Positions 28,217-38,481 are shown, counted from the first letter of the stretch. The stretch: DNA of 64,000 nt from an uncultured Desulfobacterales bacterium (GCA_947259495.1 CAMYLV010000021.1:1-64000), one strand, 5' to 3'. The notes: generated from the letters alone by a model not told the origin. Numbers and translations are program-made.

Positions 28217-28333
28217 AGTTTGTCGGATGGCCGGTTGAGCTCGTTAAGCCGGTTCGCCCATCTCCGATGGACTGCCGGTAACGCGCTCACCGATAGAATG
28301 TTATTATTTTTATGAAATGGTCAAATCTTCGAA

Positions 28334-28376
28334 CCTAGAACCCTTGAACCTATGAACCCTGAACCTTTGAACCCAG
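28334..28376. repeat. Word-like GAACCTNTGAACCC repeat at cyclase 3' end
   Basis: GAACCTAGAACCCTTGAACCTATGAACCCTGAACCTTTGAACCC. Confidence 0.7.
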
Positions 28377-30761
28377 ATACGCCTTGGTGTCCGGGGGCAT
28401 CGCAGTAAATTGCAGGCGCACGCGCTGGTCTGTTGCGGAACCCGGCGGGTTATCCGGTGGTAAGACTTTTGCGTACAATTCTGAAAGTTTGCGGGTTTCA
28501 GGAGTTGCCAGCACGATTCTCAGGTTGGTATACGCCGATAGCCTTTTGTCTAAAAACACTTCGGCCGAATTTTCGCCAAGGTGGGTAATGCGGCCGGCGA
28601 TCGCTGTCTCGGAAACGGTTTTACCTTCCAGGAGAAAACATTCAACCGCAAGCGGTGAATTCAGGCGGATTAAAGGAATCGCCTCTTTCTCCGGCAAAAA
28701 GACCTGGTAGGGTTCTCCGATGCCGGCCACATCGTAAAGGGTCACCGGCTCATCGAGACCCTTAAATTTGACTGCCTTTGTTCCCTGGATTGCCAAGTCT
28801 GTCCCAATACGATCATGGGTTGTGGGACTGATGAGGATCTGGCCGCCGACGGTAAAGGATTCGATGCGGAAGGCCGCGTTGATGGGGGTGCCAACGGCAC
28901 CATAAGAGGCGCGCTGCTCCGAGCCGATGTTGCCCACCACCACCTCGCCGGTGTTGATACCGATCCCCATTGCCAGCTCCGGCAGCTTGAGCCGGCACTG
29001 TTCTGCATTTACCGCCATCAGGGCATTCTGCATCTCGACGGCGCAGGCCACTGCTCGTTCGGGATCGTCATCGGCATTTAAAGGAGCGCCGAAAAAAGCT
29101 AAAATGCCGTCGCCCATAAATTCGCTCACAGTTCCCTGATAGCGTGCAATCACATCAACCATATGCTCAAAATAACGGTTCATGATTTCAATCACCTGGT
29201 GCGGCGAAAGCCTGGATGTTAATGCGGTAAAGCCCCTTAGATCCGACACCAAAAAGGTAACCTCGCGGTTCTCACCACTCATTTTCAAACCTTCCGGAGA
29301 ACCCAAAAGCGACTCGACCACCTCATTGCTCAGATAGCGGCCAAAAGTGTGGCGGATAAAGTCCCGCTGGCGCAGACTTTCCATCTTTTCCTTTTCTTCC
29401 ATAATGTAGCGGTAAACAACGATGGCAATCATGGCAAAACCGATCAGCAGCAGCGGCCGGACGATGTTCAAAATGACATGACCATAAAAAAAACTTAGCA
29501 TCACAACGACAATGTAGGTTCCTGCCAGAAAACAGGTGCCGAGAGAAAACGCCAGAGAAGAAAAACGAATGGAAAGCAAAAAGAGCAAGGCCAGCAGCAA
29601 GGCCTCGATGAGCAGCATTTGCCGATCCGAAAGCTCTTTAAGAAAAGATTCGGTCAGAATGTTGTGAATAACATTGGCATGCACCCCGCTTAAGGGGTAA
29701 TTGGTATCGGTCGGCACCGGTCCGACATCCGTCGATCCGGTGGAGACGTCGGAAATGACGACGATTTTGCCTTTTAGCTCATCAGCCCAGATTTCCAGCT
29801 CATCGCGATCATCTGAAGCGCGTAAGATATCAGCAAAATTATAATGATCCATATGCTCCCAGGGACCGATGAAATTGACAATCATATCCCCTTGATGATC
29901 GACGGGAATTACAATATCACGCGGTCCGGCGCCCGGCCGTTTCGCATCTTTCAGGATAATCGATCGGCCGGGATTGAAAATAATTTTCTCGGGCGGCACC
30001 TGAAGATAATCACAGACAACGCGCAGCGGTAAAAGCGGATAAAAAGAATCTTCAAAACGCACCAGCAGTGGAACCCGGCGCAGGACACCATCCGGGTCAA
30101 ATTTGACACTCAGCGAACCCAGACCGCGGGAGGCATTGGCCAGCTCAGCGTAAGTGGTCAGTGGATTTTCGCCTACATAAAGCTTGCCACCGGCACCATC
30201 GGCACGAACATCCCATTTGGTCTGAATTACATAACTCCTGCCTTTTGAGACAATCTTTTTGCGGTTTTTTGGCGCACCGGGTTTGCGCAATTCCAGGGCC
30301 AGGCCGAAGTAGGCATTGTCGGCATCTTTGACGGCCTGAATGAGCTCTTGATCGTCTTGCGCATTTATTTTAGCCGCAAAAATGAAGTCGTAAACCTGGG
30401 CCGCCACCCCCATGGATTTTAGATTGCGGACCAGCTGGGCAAAATGGAGCCGATTCAGGTAAAGGTTTTTGAGCCGCTCGATACTGGTATTATTGAAATC
30501 CACATGCACCACGGTAGCATCATATGCCGGGCGAAGTGTTTCTATTTTGGAACGGAGAATAAAAAGTTGGTCGACGGTCTGGGAATTCCAGATCCCAAAG
30601 ACGTTTGGTAACAGCCAAAAACAGAGATGGGTCGCAAGAAAAGCGCCAAGAATTAATACCAGCGGTATGCGTATGGTGAGCAATTTATTTGTGGTCAATC
30701 GTGAAGGTCCTGCTAAAAAACGTATCGGCTGAAATCTCGACGGCATATTTGGCAATGTCAT
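28350..30761 (-). CDS. CHASE2-domain adenylate/guanylate cyclase with C-terminal extension
   Basis: N-terminal CHASE2-like sensor, TM helices, class III cyclase (VTFLVSDLRGFTALTSRLSPHQVIEIMNRYFEHMVDVI...FMGDGILAFFGAP...GIGINTGEVVVGNIGSEQRASYGAVGTPINAAFRIES); start uncertain (ORF runs to 30794). Confidence 0.9.
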   Translation of the reverse strand: MTLPNMPSRFQPIRFLAGPSRLTTNKLLTIRIPLVLILGAFLATHLCFWLLPNVFGIWNSQTVDQLFILRSKIETLRPAYDATVVHVDFNNTSIERLKNLYLNRLHFAQLVRNLKSMGVAAQVYDFIFAAKINAQDDQELIQAVKDADNAYFGLALELRKPGAPKNRKKIVSKGRSYVIQTKWDVRADGAGGKLYVGENPLTTYAELANASRGLGSLSVKFDPDGVLRRVPLLVRFEDSFYPLLPLRVVCDYLQVPPEKIIFNPGRSIILKDAKRPGAGPRDIVIPVDHQGDMIVNFIGPWEHMDHYNFADILRASDDRDELEIWADELKGKIVVISDVSTGSTDVGPVPTDTNYPLSGVHANVIHNILTESFLKELSDRQMLLIEALLLALLFLLSIRFSSLAFSLGTCFLAGTYIVVVMLSFFYGHVILNIVRPLLLIGFAMIAIVVYRYIMEEKEKMESLRQRDFIRHTFGRYLSNEVVESLLGSPEGLKMSGENREVTFLVSDLRGFTALTSRLSPHQVIEIMNRYFEHMVDVIARYQGTVSEFMGDGILAFFGAPLNADDDPERAVACAVEMQNALMAVNAEQCRLKLPELAMGIGINTGEVVVGNIGSEQRASYGAVGTPINAAFRIESFTVGGQILISPTTHDRIGTDLAIQGTKAVKFKGLDEPVTLYDVAGIGEPYQVFLPEKEAIPLIRLNSPLAVECFLLEGKTVSETAIAGRITHLGENSAEVFLDKRLSAYTNLRIVLATPETRKLSELYAKVLPPDNPPGSATDQRVRLQFTAMPPDTKAYLGSKVQGS

Positions 30762-31425
30762 GTGCCCTTGCTGTTTCAGCCTTTTCGGTGCCACGTAAAT
30801 TCCCGATAATGTTCACCGGCCGCTCGGCATAGGTTTTAAATTTTAAATGCTGTTTCCTTAATTTACGAATTTCGGCAAGGATCTGACTTGCCAGCGGTGG
30901 TTTTTTGGCTTTATCGGCACTTTCATAGTCGTTAATAAGGGCCTCCAATTCGGTCAGGCGCTTAACGGAAGCAAGTAAATAGAAGCGTTCTTCTCCAGTG
31001 TGTTCATCCAGTTCGAACCATTGATCATCTGCGGGGATGTAATGGTTGCCCGCCACCGTGTATTCAGTGCTCATTAATTGGAAACGCTGGGGAAACAATA
31101 CACTGAGTTCACCCTGTGAGCTGCGGTAGATCAGATAGACAAAACAGTTCTGGTTGACATTTAGAAAAAATTTGATCTGATCGCCGGTTTTTAGAACCGT
31201 GTCGCGCGTGACTGCCTCAAATTTGGACCCGTTGGCTTTTTTCAGAGCGCCGAAAGCCCACTGAAATTGTAAATTGGCCTCTTGTTGAGCGGCAGTTTCC
31301 TGGGCGTGCACCACCGGCTGGAATTCGAATAGTAACAAACAGAAAAGGGAGATTAAAGCGATACCGATCACTCGAAGCGTTTTCATTTGGCATTCACCTT
31401 TTAGTTTATTGAATAAACCATTCAA
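30685..31425 (-). CDS. DUF4384-like secreted protein
   Basis: LKTGDQIKFFLNVNQNCFVYLIYRSSQGELSVLFPQ typical of DUF4384; signal peptide at internal MKTLRVIGIALISLF; overlaps cyclase start. Confidence 0.82.
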   Translation of the reverse strand: MNGLFNKLKGECQMKTLRVIGIALISLFCLLLFEFQPVVHAQETAAQQEANLQFQWAFGALKKANGSKFEAVTRDTVLKTGDQIKFFLNVNQNCFVYLIYRSSQGELSVLFPQRFQLMSTEYTVAGNHYIPADDQWFELDEHTGEERFYLLASVKRLTELEALINDYESADKAKKPPLASQILAEIRKLRKQHLKFKTYAERPVNIIGNLRGTEKAETARAHDIAKYAVEISADTFFSRTFTIDHK

Positions 31426-31455
31426 GATCGGGTGATCCGTTTACAGATCGTCATT

Positions 31456-31561
31456 TTATACCGCTTTCCATAATAATGTGCTGAAATAGGGAAGTGCGGC
31501 ATAAGGGGTTGTAGAAAAAAACGTTTGAATACCGCAACGTTTTTTTGACAATCCCTGTAAA
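31456..31561 (-). repeat. Palindromic repeat family 1, copy D
   Basis: TTATACCGCTTTCCATAATAATGTGCTGAAATAGGGAAGTGCGGCATAAGGGGTTGTAGAAAAAAACGTTTGAATACCGCAACGTTTTTTTGAC. Confidence 0.87.
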
Positions 31562-31745
31562 TCAATGGTGTTCCACAACACAGCCATTATCAACACGATA
31601 AGCGATGGGAAATTATATAAAAACATGGATTCGTGGATATTGTAAGAAAAAGAATTTTCCCTGTCAAAAGAAAAATACTGAAATTAAGCAAAGCCAAAAG
31701 ACGTAAAGATGAATATTGCCGAATATCCGCCAACATTTAGTGCAC

Positions 31746-33140
31746 TCAGGTTGCAGGGGCGCCCTCGATCACACGCACATCTTTCCAGCGGCCCTGGCGA
31801 TAACGCCAAAAGGAAGTGATAAATAAGAAGAAAACAAACCCGGTGACACAAGCCCAGGCATAATAAAGCCCGGCGCCGAATATTTGCACGCCAATATATA
31901 ATGGTAGGATCATCACCACCAGTGAGAGAATTCCAATACTCCACATGATAAAGCGGGTATCGCCGGCACCTTTGAGCACTCCGATGCAGACCATATAGAG
32001 GGCATCAAAAAAAATATAAGCGGATACAAATCGCAGCAGCAATGTCCCGGTTTCACTGATGGCAACAAAATTTTGAGATGAGGTGTCCTGCGGCCTGAAA
32101 AGCTCAAGCAACGGTCGCGGAAAAACCAGAAAAAGAATAAACAGCAGGGCAATATAAACCAGCACGATATGGATGGTGGCTCGGGCGGCCGCAATAGCTT
32201 CATAGATCCGATTGCGGCCCAGGGCCTGACCGACCAGCGTGCTGGTACCCAGCGAAAACCCCATCAACGGCATAAAGGCCAGAGAATTGATCGAGAATAC
32301 CATATTGGTTGCCGCCAGCTCAAGCTTGCCGATACGCCCCACCATAAAAATAAAAAAGGTGAAAGCAAAAATATCCATACTAAATTGTATCGCGCTGGGG
32401 ATGCCGTATCGCATCAGACGGCCGAAAAGATCGCTTTCAAGGGCACGATGGGTCAATACCCTAAAGGCGCAATCATTATCTTTCGTAAAAACCAGAAGTG
32501 CATAGATAAGGGTGACCAGCGACCAGGATATAACGGTGGCAATTCCGGCGCCCAGAATCCCCCATTCCGGAAAAATCCAGACGCCGTTGATCAGGGCATA
32601 GTCCAAAGGGATATTGAAAAGGGTTCCGATCATCGCGATGATCATCACCAGCCGGGTCTGGCCCCGTCCGCTAAAAAAGCAAGACAGAACGGTACCCATA
32701 ATAAGGATTCCCGAGCCCTGACACAGGACCTTAAAATAAACAACCTCCAGCACCTGCACCTCAAACGGGTGTCCACCGACGGCAAAGAGCGGTTCTGCAA
32801 TAAAACTCAAGCCCGCCAGCACTACTGCGGAAAGAAGTGAAAAATAAATCCCCTGCCACAGAGCCGCACCGACACGCGGCGACTGACCCGATCCGACATA
32901 CTGCGCTACAAAGACATTTACGTATTGGGCGGTACCCGAAAAAAGAGAAATAAATAAAAACGCGGCAATACCGGCCGGCAGAGCCGCGGCAATGGCATCC
33001 AGCGAATAATTGGCCAGAAAAATCCGGTCGGTAAATTCCATGATCATCGTTGAAGACATACTGATCACCAGCGGCACACTGACCCGCAGGACCTGCCGGT
33101 AGGGTTTATTTTCTTTAATATCGGGAGCCCGATGGTACAT
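31746..33140 (-). CDS. MATE family efflux transporter
   Basis: 12-TM profile, VSVPLVISMSSTMIMEFTDRIFLANYSLDAIAAALPAG, GTLFNIPLDYALINGVWIFPEWGILGAGIATVIS. Confidence 0.93.
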   Translation of the reverse strand: MYHRAPDIKENKPYRQVLRVSVPLVISMSSTMIMEFTDRIFLANYSLDAIAAALPAGIAAFLFISLFSGTAQYVNVFVAQYVGSGQSPRVGAALWQGIYFSLLSAVVLAGLSFIAEPLFAVGGHPFEVQVLEVVYFKVLCQGSGILIMGTVLSCFFSGRGQTRLVMIIAMIGTLFNIPLDYALINGVWIFPEWGILGAGIATVISWSLVTLIYALLVFTKDNDCAFRVLTHRALESDLFGRLMRYGIPSAIQFSMDIFAFTFFIFMVGRIGKLELAATNMVFSINSLAFMPLMGFSLGTSTLVGQALGRNRIYEAIAAARATIHIVLVYIALLFILFLVFPRPLLELFRPQDTSSQNFVAISETGTLLLRFVSAYIFFDALYMVCIGVLKGAGDTRFIMWSIGILSLVVMILPLYIGVQIFGAGLYYAWACVTGFVFFLFITSFWRYRQGRWKDVRVIEGAPAT

Positions 33141-33235
33141 TTTTTCTCGTTAAAAAATCAATCGTTGGTGTGGTAAAAAAGATGCTAAGCCTTACATTTA
33201 GCGGGGATATTTTGCAAGGGAAGGATTAAATGGGA

Positions 33236-33470
33236 GAAAGTGACTAAAGTGAGCTAGAGCCCGCCCTGGCGCTTTAAATAATTTGAACCGGCAATACTCG
33301 GTTTATTGGTTTTAGTGTTCGAACAGCCAGTTAAGCCTGTAATTCAGGTCTGGGCCAGGGTTGGGAGTGCCTAAAGTTCAGGTGTCGCTGTGCTCCGTCA
33401 TTAAAAAATGACAGAATTCCTTAACTTTAGGCACTTTAGATCACCTTTAACTTTAGTCGCTTATCTTTTA
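33236..33470. repeat. Word-like repeat, ACTTTAGGCACTTTAGATCACC type (left of HerA-like gene)
   Basis: AAAGTGACTAAAGTGAGCTAG ... CCTTAACTTTAGGCACTTTAGATCACCTTTAACTTTAGTCGCTTATC. Confidence 0.7.
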
Positions 33471-35924
33471 ACTCTGCCAATCCGGTGAAAGTCTGCCGTC
33501 GGACCCCTTGCGATAGGGCATCCAGGTCAGACCGAAAGCCTGCAGGGTAATATCGGTGCTTTTCGGTTTGACCATGACCTCTTCCAGTTCTTCGGCTGCC
33601 GGATCATAGCCGGCTTCCAGGTCATCGATATCGCTCTGCAGGCGCTGGTCGAGTTCCGCCATCTCCTGTTTAACCGCGTTGGCCGTCTCCTGCGCCCGGG
33701 CGACATCCATGCTTTCTTTGCGCATGCGTCCGGCAGACTTCACGGCGGTACCGAAGCGGGTGGCCGAGCTGGTGCTGACCGCCTTGCGGCCCAGAAATGC
33801 GCCCAGAATCGCTGTTCCGAAAGAAACCACGGTTTCCATTTTTTTGGATTTGGCCTGCTCCTGCTCACGTTGAATGGCTTGTTCAGCGCGCATCAGACGC
33901 TTTTGCAAAGTGTCAAATTTGGAACTGTATTTGCGGCGCAATTTTTCGACTTCCAGGTCACGCTTTTCGCGTGCAGCCTGGCTCAACCGTGCTAAAAACT
34001 CACTTTTGGATTCTGCAGGACTGCTGGTTAACTTAAACCGTTTGGATTGATACAGGTTCAGAGAACGGCTTTGCCGCACCCAGCGCAACAGATCCTTGGT
34101 CCATTTGCTGTATGATTTGGCCTTTCTGGCGACAGACGGCAACTCGGCGAAGCTTGCACCGGGCAGGGGTGCGGCTTGAAGCTCATCCACCTCCAGCTTG
34201 ATTTCTTCGGCCTGGTCCCAATCCAGGGCCACGGGTCCGTCCTCCAGGATGGCGGAAACCGCCAATTTCTCCGTAGAATCGACCTTATACTTTGCTGAGG
34301 AATAGTGAACATCCAGCCAGCCGGCAACGGCCGGGTAATACACAAGACCCTGACCGGCGCCGGAAGCGGCCAAATACATGACCTTGACTTCGGGGGCAAC
34401 CACCGGTGGCTCTGAAATGGCTGAAGGGGCCTGAACACCTGTGGCTTGAACAGCAGGTGCGGCCGGCAAGCCGGCAGCAGCGGTTTGCACCGGCGCAGCC
34501 GCCGGTGTCTGCCGGGATTTTTTTTCAGCCACTAAAACTTTGATCTGTTCACGGGTCAGGGGACCGCGCAGATATGAGAGCACCCAGCGGGTCTCAAAGG
34601 TAACCGGCGCGTTTTCATTGACGTTATTGAGTAAAAAAACGCGTTTCCCCAGACCGGCTAAAATCTCTTCCATCCGGCTCCGGTCAAACCCGGTGCCGGC
34701 CGCAGCCCCCTCAAGTCCCTCCAGCACCCGCTCCTTGTCGCGCTCGGTCTGCAGTCGGCCGATGAACCAGGATCCGGTGTTCGATAGTCCTTTATAATCC
34801 AAATCAACCGGATTTTGGGTGGAGAGCACCACCCCCAGGCCGAAGGCTCTGGCCTGTTTGAGCAGTGTTAATAGCGGTGTCTTTGAAGGCGGGTTTTTAA
34901 CCGGCGGAAAGTAACCAAAAATCTCATCCATATACAGAATAGCGCGCAGGCTGGAAGTGCCCGCCTGGGTACGCATCCAGGCCAGTATTTCATTCAGCAG
35001 CATGGCAACAAAAAACATGCGCTCGGCATCCGAAAGGTGGCTGATGGTAAAAATGGAGGCTTTGGGCTTGCCACTGTCGGTAAAGAGCATGCGGTTGATG
35101 TTGAGCGGCTCGCCCTCAAGCCAGGCTTCAAAACCGGGAGCCGCCAGCAAGTTGTTCAGGCGCATGGCCAGTTGAAACCGGTCCTTGGCCGGATAAAACG
35201 AATCCAGGTCCATGACACCGATGCGCTCAAACGGTGGCGTTTGAATCGCCCTGATCAATCCGGCAAGATCAAGCGCGCGGCCGGCCGCCCAGGCGGATTC
35301 CAGAATGTTTGAAAGCAGAATATGCTCGCGACTGGTAATCGGGTCTGCTTCTATGCCCAGCAGCGCCAGCAGGCTGGTGGCGGTGGTCTGGATGCGCTCA
35401 CGCAGCAAATCGACATCCTGTGCAATGCCGGGTGGCGGCGGCGCAAAGCTTCGCAGCACACTGACCGGCAAACCGGCACCGCTTCCAGGCGTGTAGACGG
35501 CAAAGTCCGCAGCGGCCTGTAAACGGGCAATGCGCTCGGGCTCCTGCCCCCAACCACCCAAGCCCTTGCGCCAAAGCTCTGCCTGTTTCGCTGCAAACTG
35601 ATCCGGCGACAGCCCGGCGACCAGGGCGTCTTGCTCGTTTATCCACGGACGGAAATCCTTCGCCCGCAGTTGCGGAAAGTTGAGCATCAGATTGGTCAAA
35701 TCGCCTTTGGGGTCGATGGCAATGATCGGTATATTATCGATCAGCGCCTCTTCCAAAAGTGCGATGCCCAGTCCGGTCTTGCCGCTGCCGGTCATGCCGA
35801 TGATCACCCCGTGGGTCGTCAGGTCTTTTGAATCATACAATAAGAGACCATCCAGGCGTTTTCGTGCCGGCATGTCATATTCTTTGCCCAGATAAAATGC
35901 ACCGAGTTTTTCATATTCATTCAT
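33468..35924 (-). CDS. HerA/FtsK-like ATP-binding protein (DUF87-type helicase)
   Basis: GVIIGMTGSGKTGLGIALLEEALIDNIPIIAIDPKGDLTNLML Walker A; ILYMDEIFGYFPP Walker B; long coiled-coil C-terminal region. Confidence 0.9.
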   Translation of the reverse strand: MNEYEKLGAFYLGKEYDMPARKRLDGLLLYDSKDLTTHGVIIGMTGSGKTGLGIALLEEALIDNIPIIAIDPKGDLTNLMLNFPQLRAKDFRPWINEQDALVAGLSPDQFAAKQAELWRKGLGGWGQEPERIARLQAAADFAVYTPGSGAGLPVSVLRSFAPPPPGIAQDVDLLRERIQTTATSLLALLGIEADPITSREHILLSNILESAWAAGRALDLAGLIRAIQTPPFERIGVMDLDSFYPAKDRFQLAMRLNNLLAAPGFEAWLEGEPLNINRMLFTDSGKPKASIFTISHLSDAERMFFVAMLLNEILAWMRTQAGTSSLRAILYMDEIFGYFPPVKNPPSKTPLLTLLKQARAFGLGVVLSTQNPVDLDYKGLSNTGSWFIGRLQTERDKERVLEGLEGAAAGTGFDRSRMEEILAGLGKRVFLLNNVNENAPVTFETRWVLSYLRGPLTREQIKVLVAEKKSRQTPAAAPVQTAAAGLPAAPAVQATGVQAPSAISEPPVVAPEVKVMYLAASGAGQGLVYYPAVAGWLDVHYSSAKYKVDSTEKLAVSAILEDGPVALDWDQAEEIKLEVDELQAAPLPGASFAELPSVARKAKSYSKWTKDLLRWVRQSRSLNLYQSKRFKLTSSPAESKSEFLARLSQAAREKRDLEVEKLRRKYSSKFDTLQKRLMRAEQAIQREQEQAKSKKMETVVSFGTAILGAFLGRKAVSTSSATRFGTAVKSAGRMRKESMDVARAQETANAVKQEMAELDQRLQSDIDDLEAGYDPAAEELEEVMVKPKSTDITLQAFGLTWMPYRKGSDGRLSPDWQS

Positions 35925-35994
35925 CGCGATCCTCCCAATGTAAGGGATAAAAAAAATACCTAATCCGCCGAAAGGCAGGACGGAAGAGAGTAAA

Positions 35995-36172
35995 CTAAAG
36001 TTGGAAGTGATTAAAGTGAGCTAAACTAAAGTTGAGGAATTCTACCCGTCGAGAGCCTCCGGGTCGAATGATCACTTTTATTTTAAAAGATGGAGCAACA
36101 CGCGGCGCACACGCCGCGCAAGCGACACCTTAACTTCAGGCACTTTAGTCACCTTAGATCACTTGTAACTTT
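35995..36172. repeat. Word-like inverted repeat, same family as 33236-33470
   Basis: AACTAAAGTTGGAAGTGATTAAAGTGAGCTAAACTAAAGTTGAGG ... CCTTAACTTCAGGCACTTTAGTCACCTTAGATCACTTGTAACTTT. Confidence 0.7.
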
Positions 36173-37428
36173 TTTGATTGATTATATGTGAAAAAATTAT
36201 CCCAGATCGTATCCAGCTGTTGTCTGGCCTCAGGCAGCGGAACACAGCGCAAATAATCATCGTCAACCGCAATCAGTTTCAGCCGCAGCAACTTATGGAT
36301 GGCATCTCCGATTTCAAAGTCGATATGGCAATCCCAGCCGTCAGCCAGCCATTTTTCAATGCGCTGATCGAGCGCGCTTTTGGTCAAGGGCTCTCTGGCA
36401 GTCAGCAAAAAATAGTAGGCCAACACCGCTTCTTTGAACTCTTCTTCTTCAGCTGTGTCAATCAGGTGGTAAAATACACCGGCATTATTGTCAAGATTCT
36501 TAAAATACAGATTATCAGCCAGGGCTTTCATAAATTTTATCTTACGATTCTTGTATTTGTTGATCTGTCTGAACAAAAACCCCGCCAGGGTGCCCAGTCC
36601 GGCGCCCAGCGCTATAAGATGCTGCTGTTTAATCTGTACCTCTTCATCCTTTAACCCCAGCCAAAACGAAATGACCGACCCCACCAATAGAAGAGATGCG
36701 CCCAGCTTGGTCACCAGGACAATGATTCCGCTGACCGCTGCCGGAACACCAATGATGATCTTGTCAATGGTTTTCATACGGACGTTGCTGTTTGGAAAGA
36801 GCATTTCCAGATCGGCCTTGGGGACATTATGAAAAAGCTTGATGACGGTCGAGCCCGGTTCAAAATAGAGGTGTTTGCGATTTTGTTTTTCAAAATACTC
36901 TGCTTCTTTAAATTTGATATAGATGGCAACGCGATCGTAATTGGTGAATTTAAAAGACTTCTTCGATAAGCCGAAAAACTTGACAAGGGTTTCTTCTTTG
37001 ATGCTTTCACCCCGTCGGAAAAAAATCACATCTTCAAAATCTTCAAAATCAACTTCCAGACGGATCTGAAATAACGATTCTTCACCCAGAGCCTGTTTGA
37101 GATCTTGCGCGGTGATTTTCTCGAAATTGGCCGCCGTTAAAACCGCTGTCATTTCAGCAACCAGCTGTTTTTGCAAATTCTTTTTTTCCGCCTGCGAATA
37201 TTTGAATACGCCACGGGTATCCGCGTCGGGGTTGAAGGGTGCATAGCTGGTTTTCAATTTCTCAAGGTGGCTATGAAATTCAAAATGAAAAATGGCTTCA
37301 AGAATCTGACAAAATTCTCTGAATGCTTTGACTTCATTTCCCGGCAGATCTGATGCGTCGACACACATATCAACCACATCGGCCTTGCGAAAAGGGATAA
37401 AACGATTGCGGTTTATATTGACGGACAC
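36154..37428 (-). CDS. DUF3754 (TMEM143-like) membrane protein
   Basis: NRNRFIPFRKADVVDMCVD...FEDVIFFRRGESIKEETLVKFFG...VAIYIKFKEAEYFEKQNRKHLYFEPGSTVIKLFHNVPKADLEMLFPN. Confidence 0.8.
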   Translation of the reverse strand: MSVNINRNRFIPFRKADVVDMCVDASDLPGNEVKAFREFCQILEAIFHFEFHSHLEKLKTSYAPFNPDADTRGVFKYSQAEKKNLQKQLVAEMTAVLTAANFEKITAQDLKQALGEESLFQIRLEVDFEDFEDVIFFRRGESIKEETLVKFFGLSKKSFKFTNYDRVAIYIKFKEAEYFEKQNRKHLYFEPGSTVIKLFHNVPKADLEMLFPNSNVRMKTIDKIIIGVPAAVSGIIVLVTKLGASLLLVGSVISFWLGLKDEEVQIKQQHLIALGAGLGTLAGFLFRQINKYKNRKIKFMKALADNLYFKNLDNNAGVFYHLIDTAEEEEFKEAVLAYYFLLTAREPLTKSALDQRIEKWLADGWDCHIDFEIGDAIHKLLRLKLIAVDDDYLRCVPLPEARQQLDTIWDNFFTYNQSKKLQVI

Positions 37429-37874
37429 GAAGCCCTCCCTGCGATCACCCCTGGTTTACTTTTTCCGAGTTCTCTATTCTTCCTATCTGATGCTCCCGTG
37501 GGCTGTCAAACGCCTTGTGTGCGATAAATATGTCACAGTCCGCCGATTTGTAAAGACCCAAATAAAAATTGAAATTAAAAACCGACTTGCAGCCAAACAA
37601 AAAGATCATTGTAACTTGGGGGATTTACCTACTCTACAGTTCAGATCTGCGCCATTCCACCCAAAAATCCATCGCCTTTTAATCGGGTATTTCGTTCCTT
37701 TTCAATCTGGAGCTTAAACCGGTCAAGCAAAAAATATATTGCACAATCAGGAGCTTAACCCATCATTTGAACCTGAAATAATGCTTCATAATCCATTTTG
37801 AGGTCTGATGGCACGGCTTTTGATTTAAGCAAATGCTAAAACCACGAAATTTTTAAATGAAAGGAACTAACATC

Positions 37875-38309
37875 ATGGGATTATTTTCTTTTATAAAGAA
37901 TATCGGCATGGATCTGTTTAAAGGGGGCGACGAAGCCGAAGAGGTCCAGGAAATGCTGGCGAAAGAGTTTCCGAATCAGATTACGGACCTTAATGTAGCT
38001 TTCGATGACGGGACGGTCACTATGGCGGGCAGTTGTGATTCCTGTGCAACCCGCGAAAAAGCGGTTTTGCTGGCCGGAAATGTAAAAGGAGTTGAAACGG
38101 TAAACGATGAAAACTTCACAGCCCCGCCGGCTGAAGAGGAAACCGAATTTTATGTTATCAAAAAAGGAGACAGCCTTTCGAAAATCGCCAAGCAATATTA
38201 CGGCGATGCCATGAAATATCCGCTTATTTTCGAAGCCAATCGTGAAGTGATCAAAGATGCCGATCTTATTTATCCGGGTCAAACGGTAAGAATTCCAAAA
38301 ATCGCTTGA
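37875..38309 (+). CDS. BON + LysM domain protein
   Basis: MGLFSFIKNIGMDLF...BON-like VAFDDGTVTMAGSCDSCATREKAVLLAGNVKGVETVNDE, LysM EFYVIKKGDSLSKIAKQYYGDAMKYPLIFEANREVIKDADLIYPGQTVRIP. Confidence 0.93.
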   Translation: MGLFSFIKNIGMDLFKGGDEAEEVQEMLAKEFPNQITDLNVAFDDGTVTMAGSCDSCATREKAVLLAGNVKGVETVNDENFTAPPAEEETEFYVIKKGDSLSKIAKQYYGDAMKYPLIFEANREVIKDADLIYPGQTVRIPKIA

Positions 38310-38481
38310 TCGCAGAGATTCATGATTTGCATGATTGCATGCGGCGGTTGTCCGATCACGTCACCGGTAGACCCTATGCAGGTTAATAACCAAACTGCTT
38401 TTAATAAATGCAGGGGATAGGGGAAAGTAAATGGTAAAATTTGCATTCCTCCACCCCGATTTCAAGAAGGGGAAACATAAA

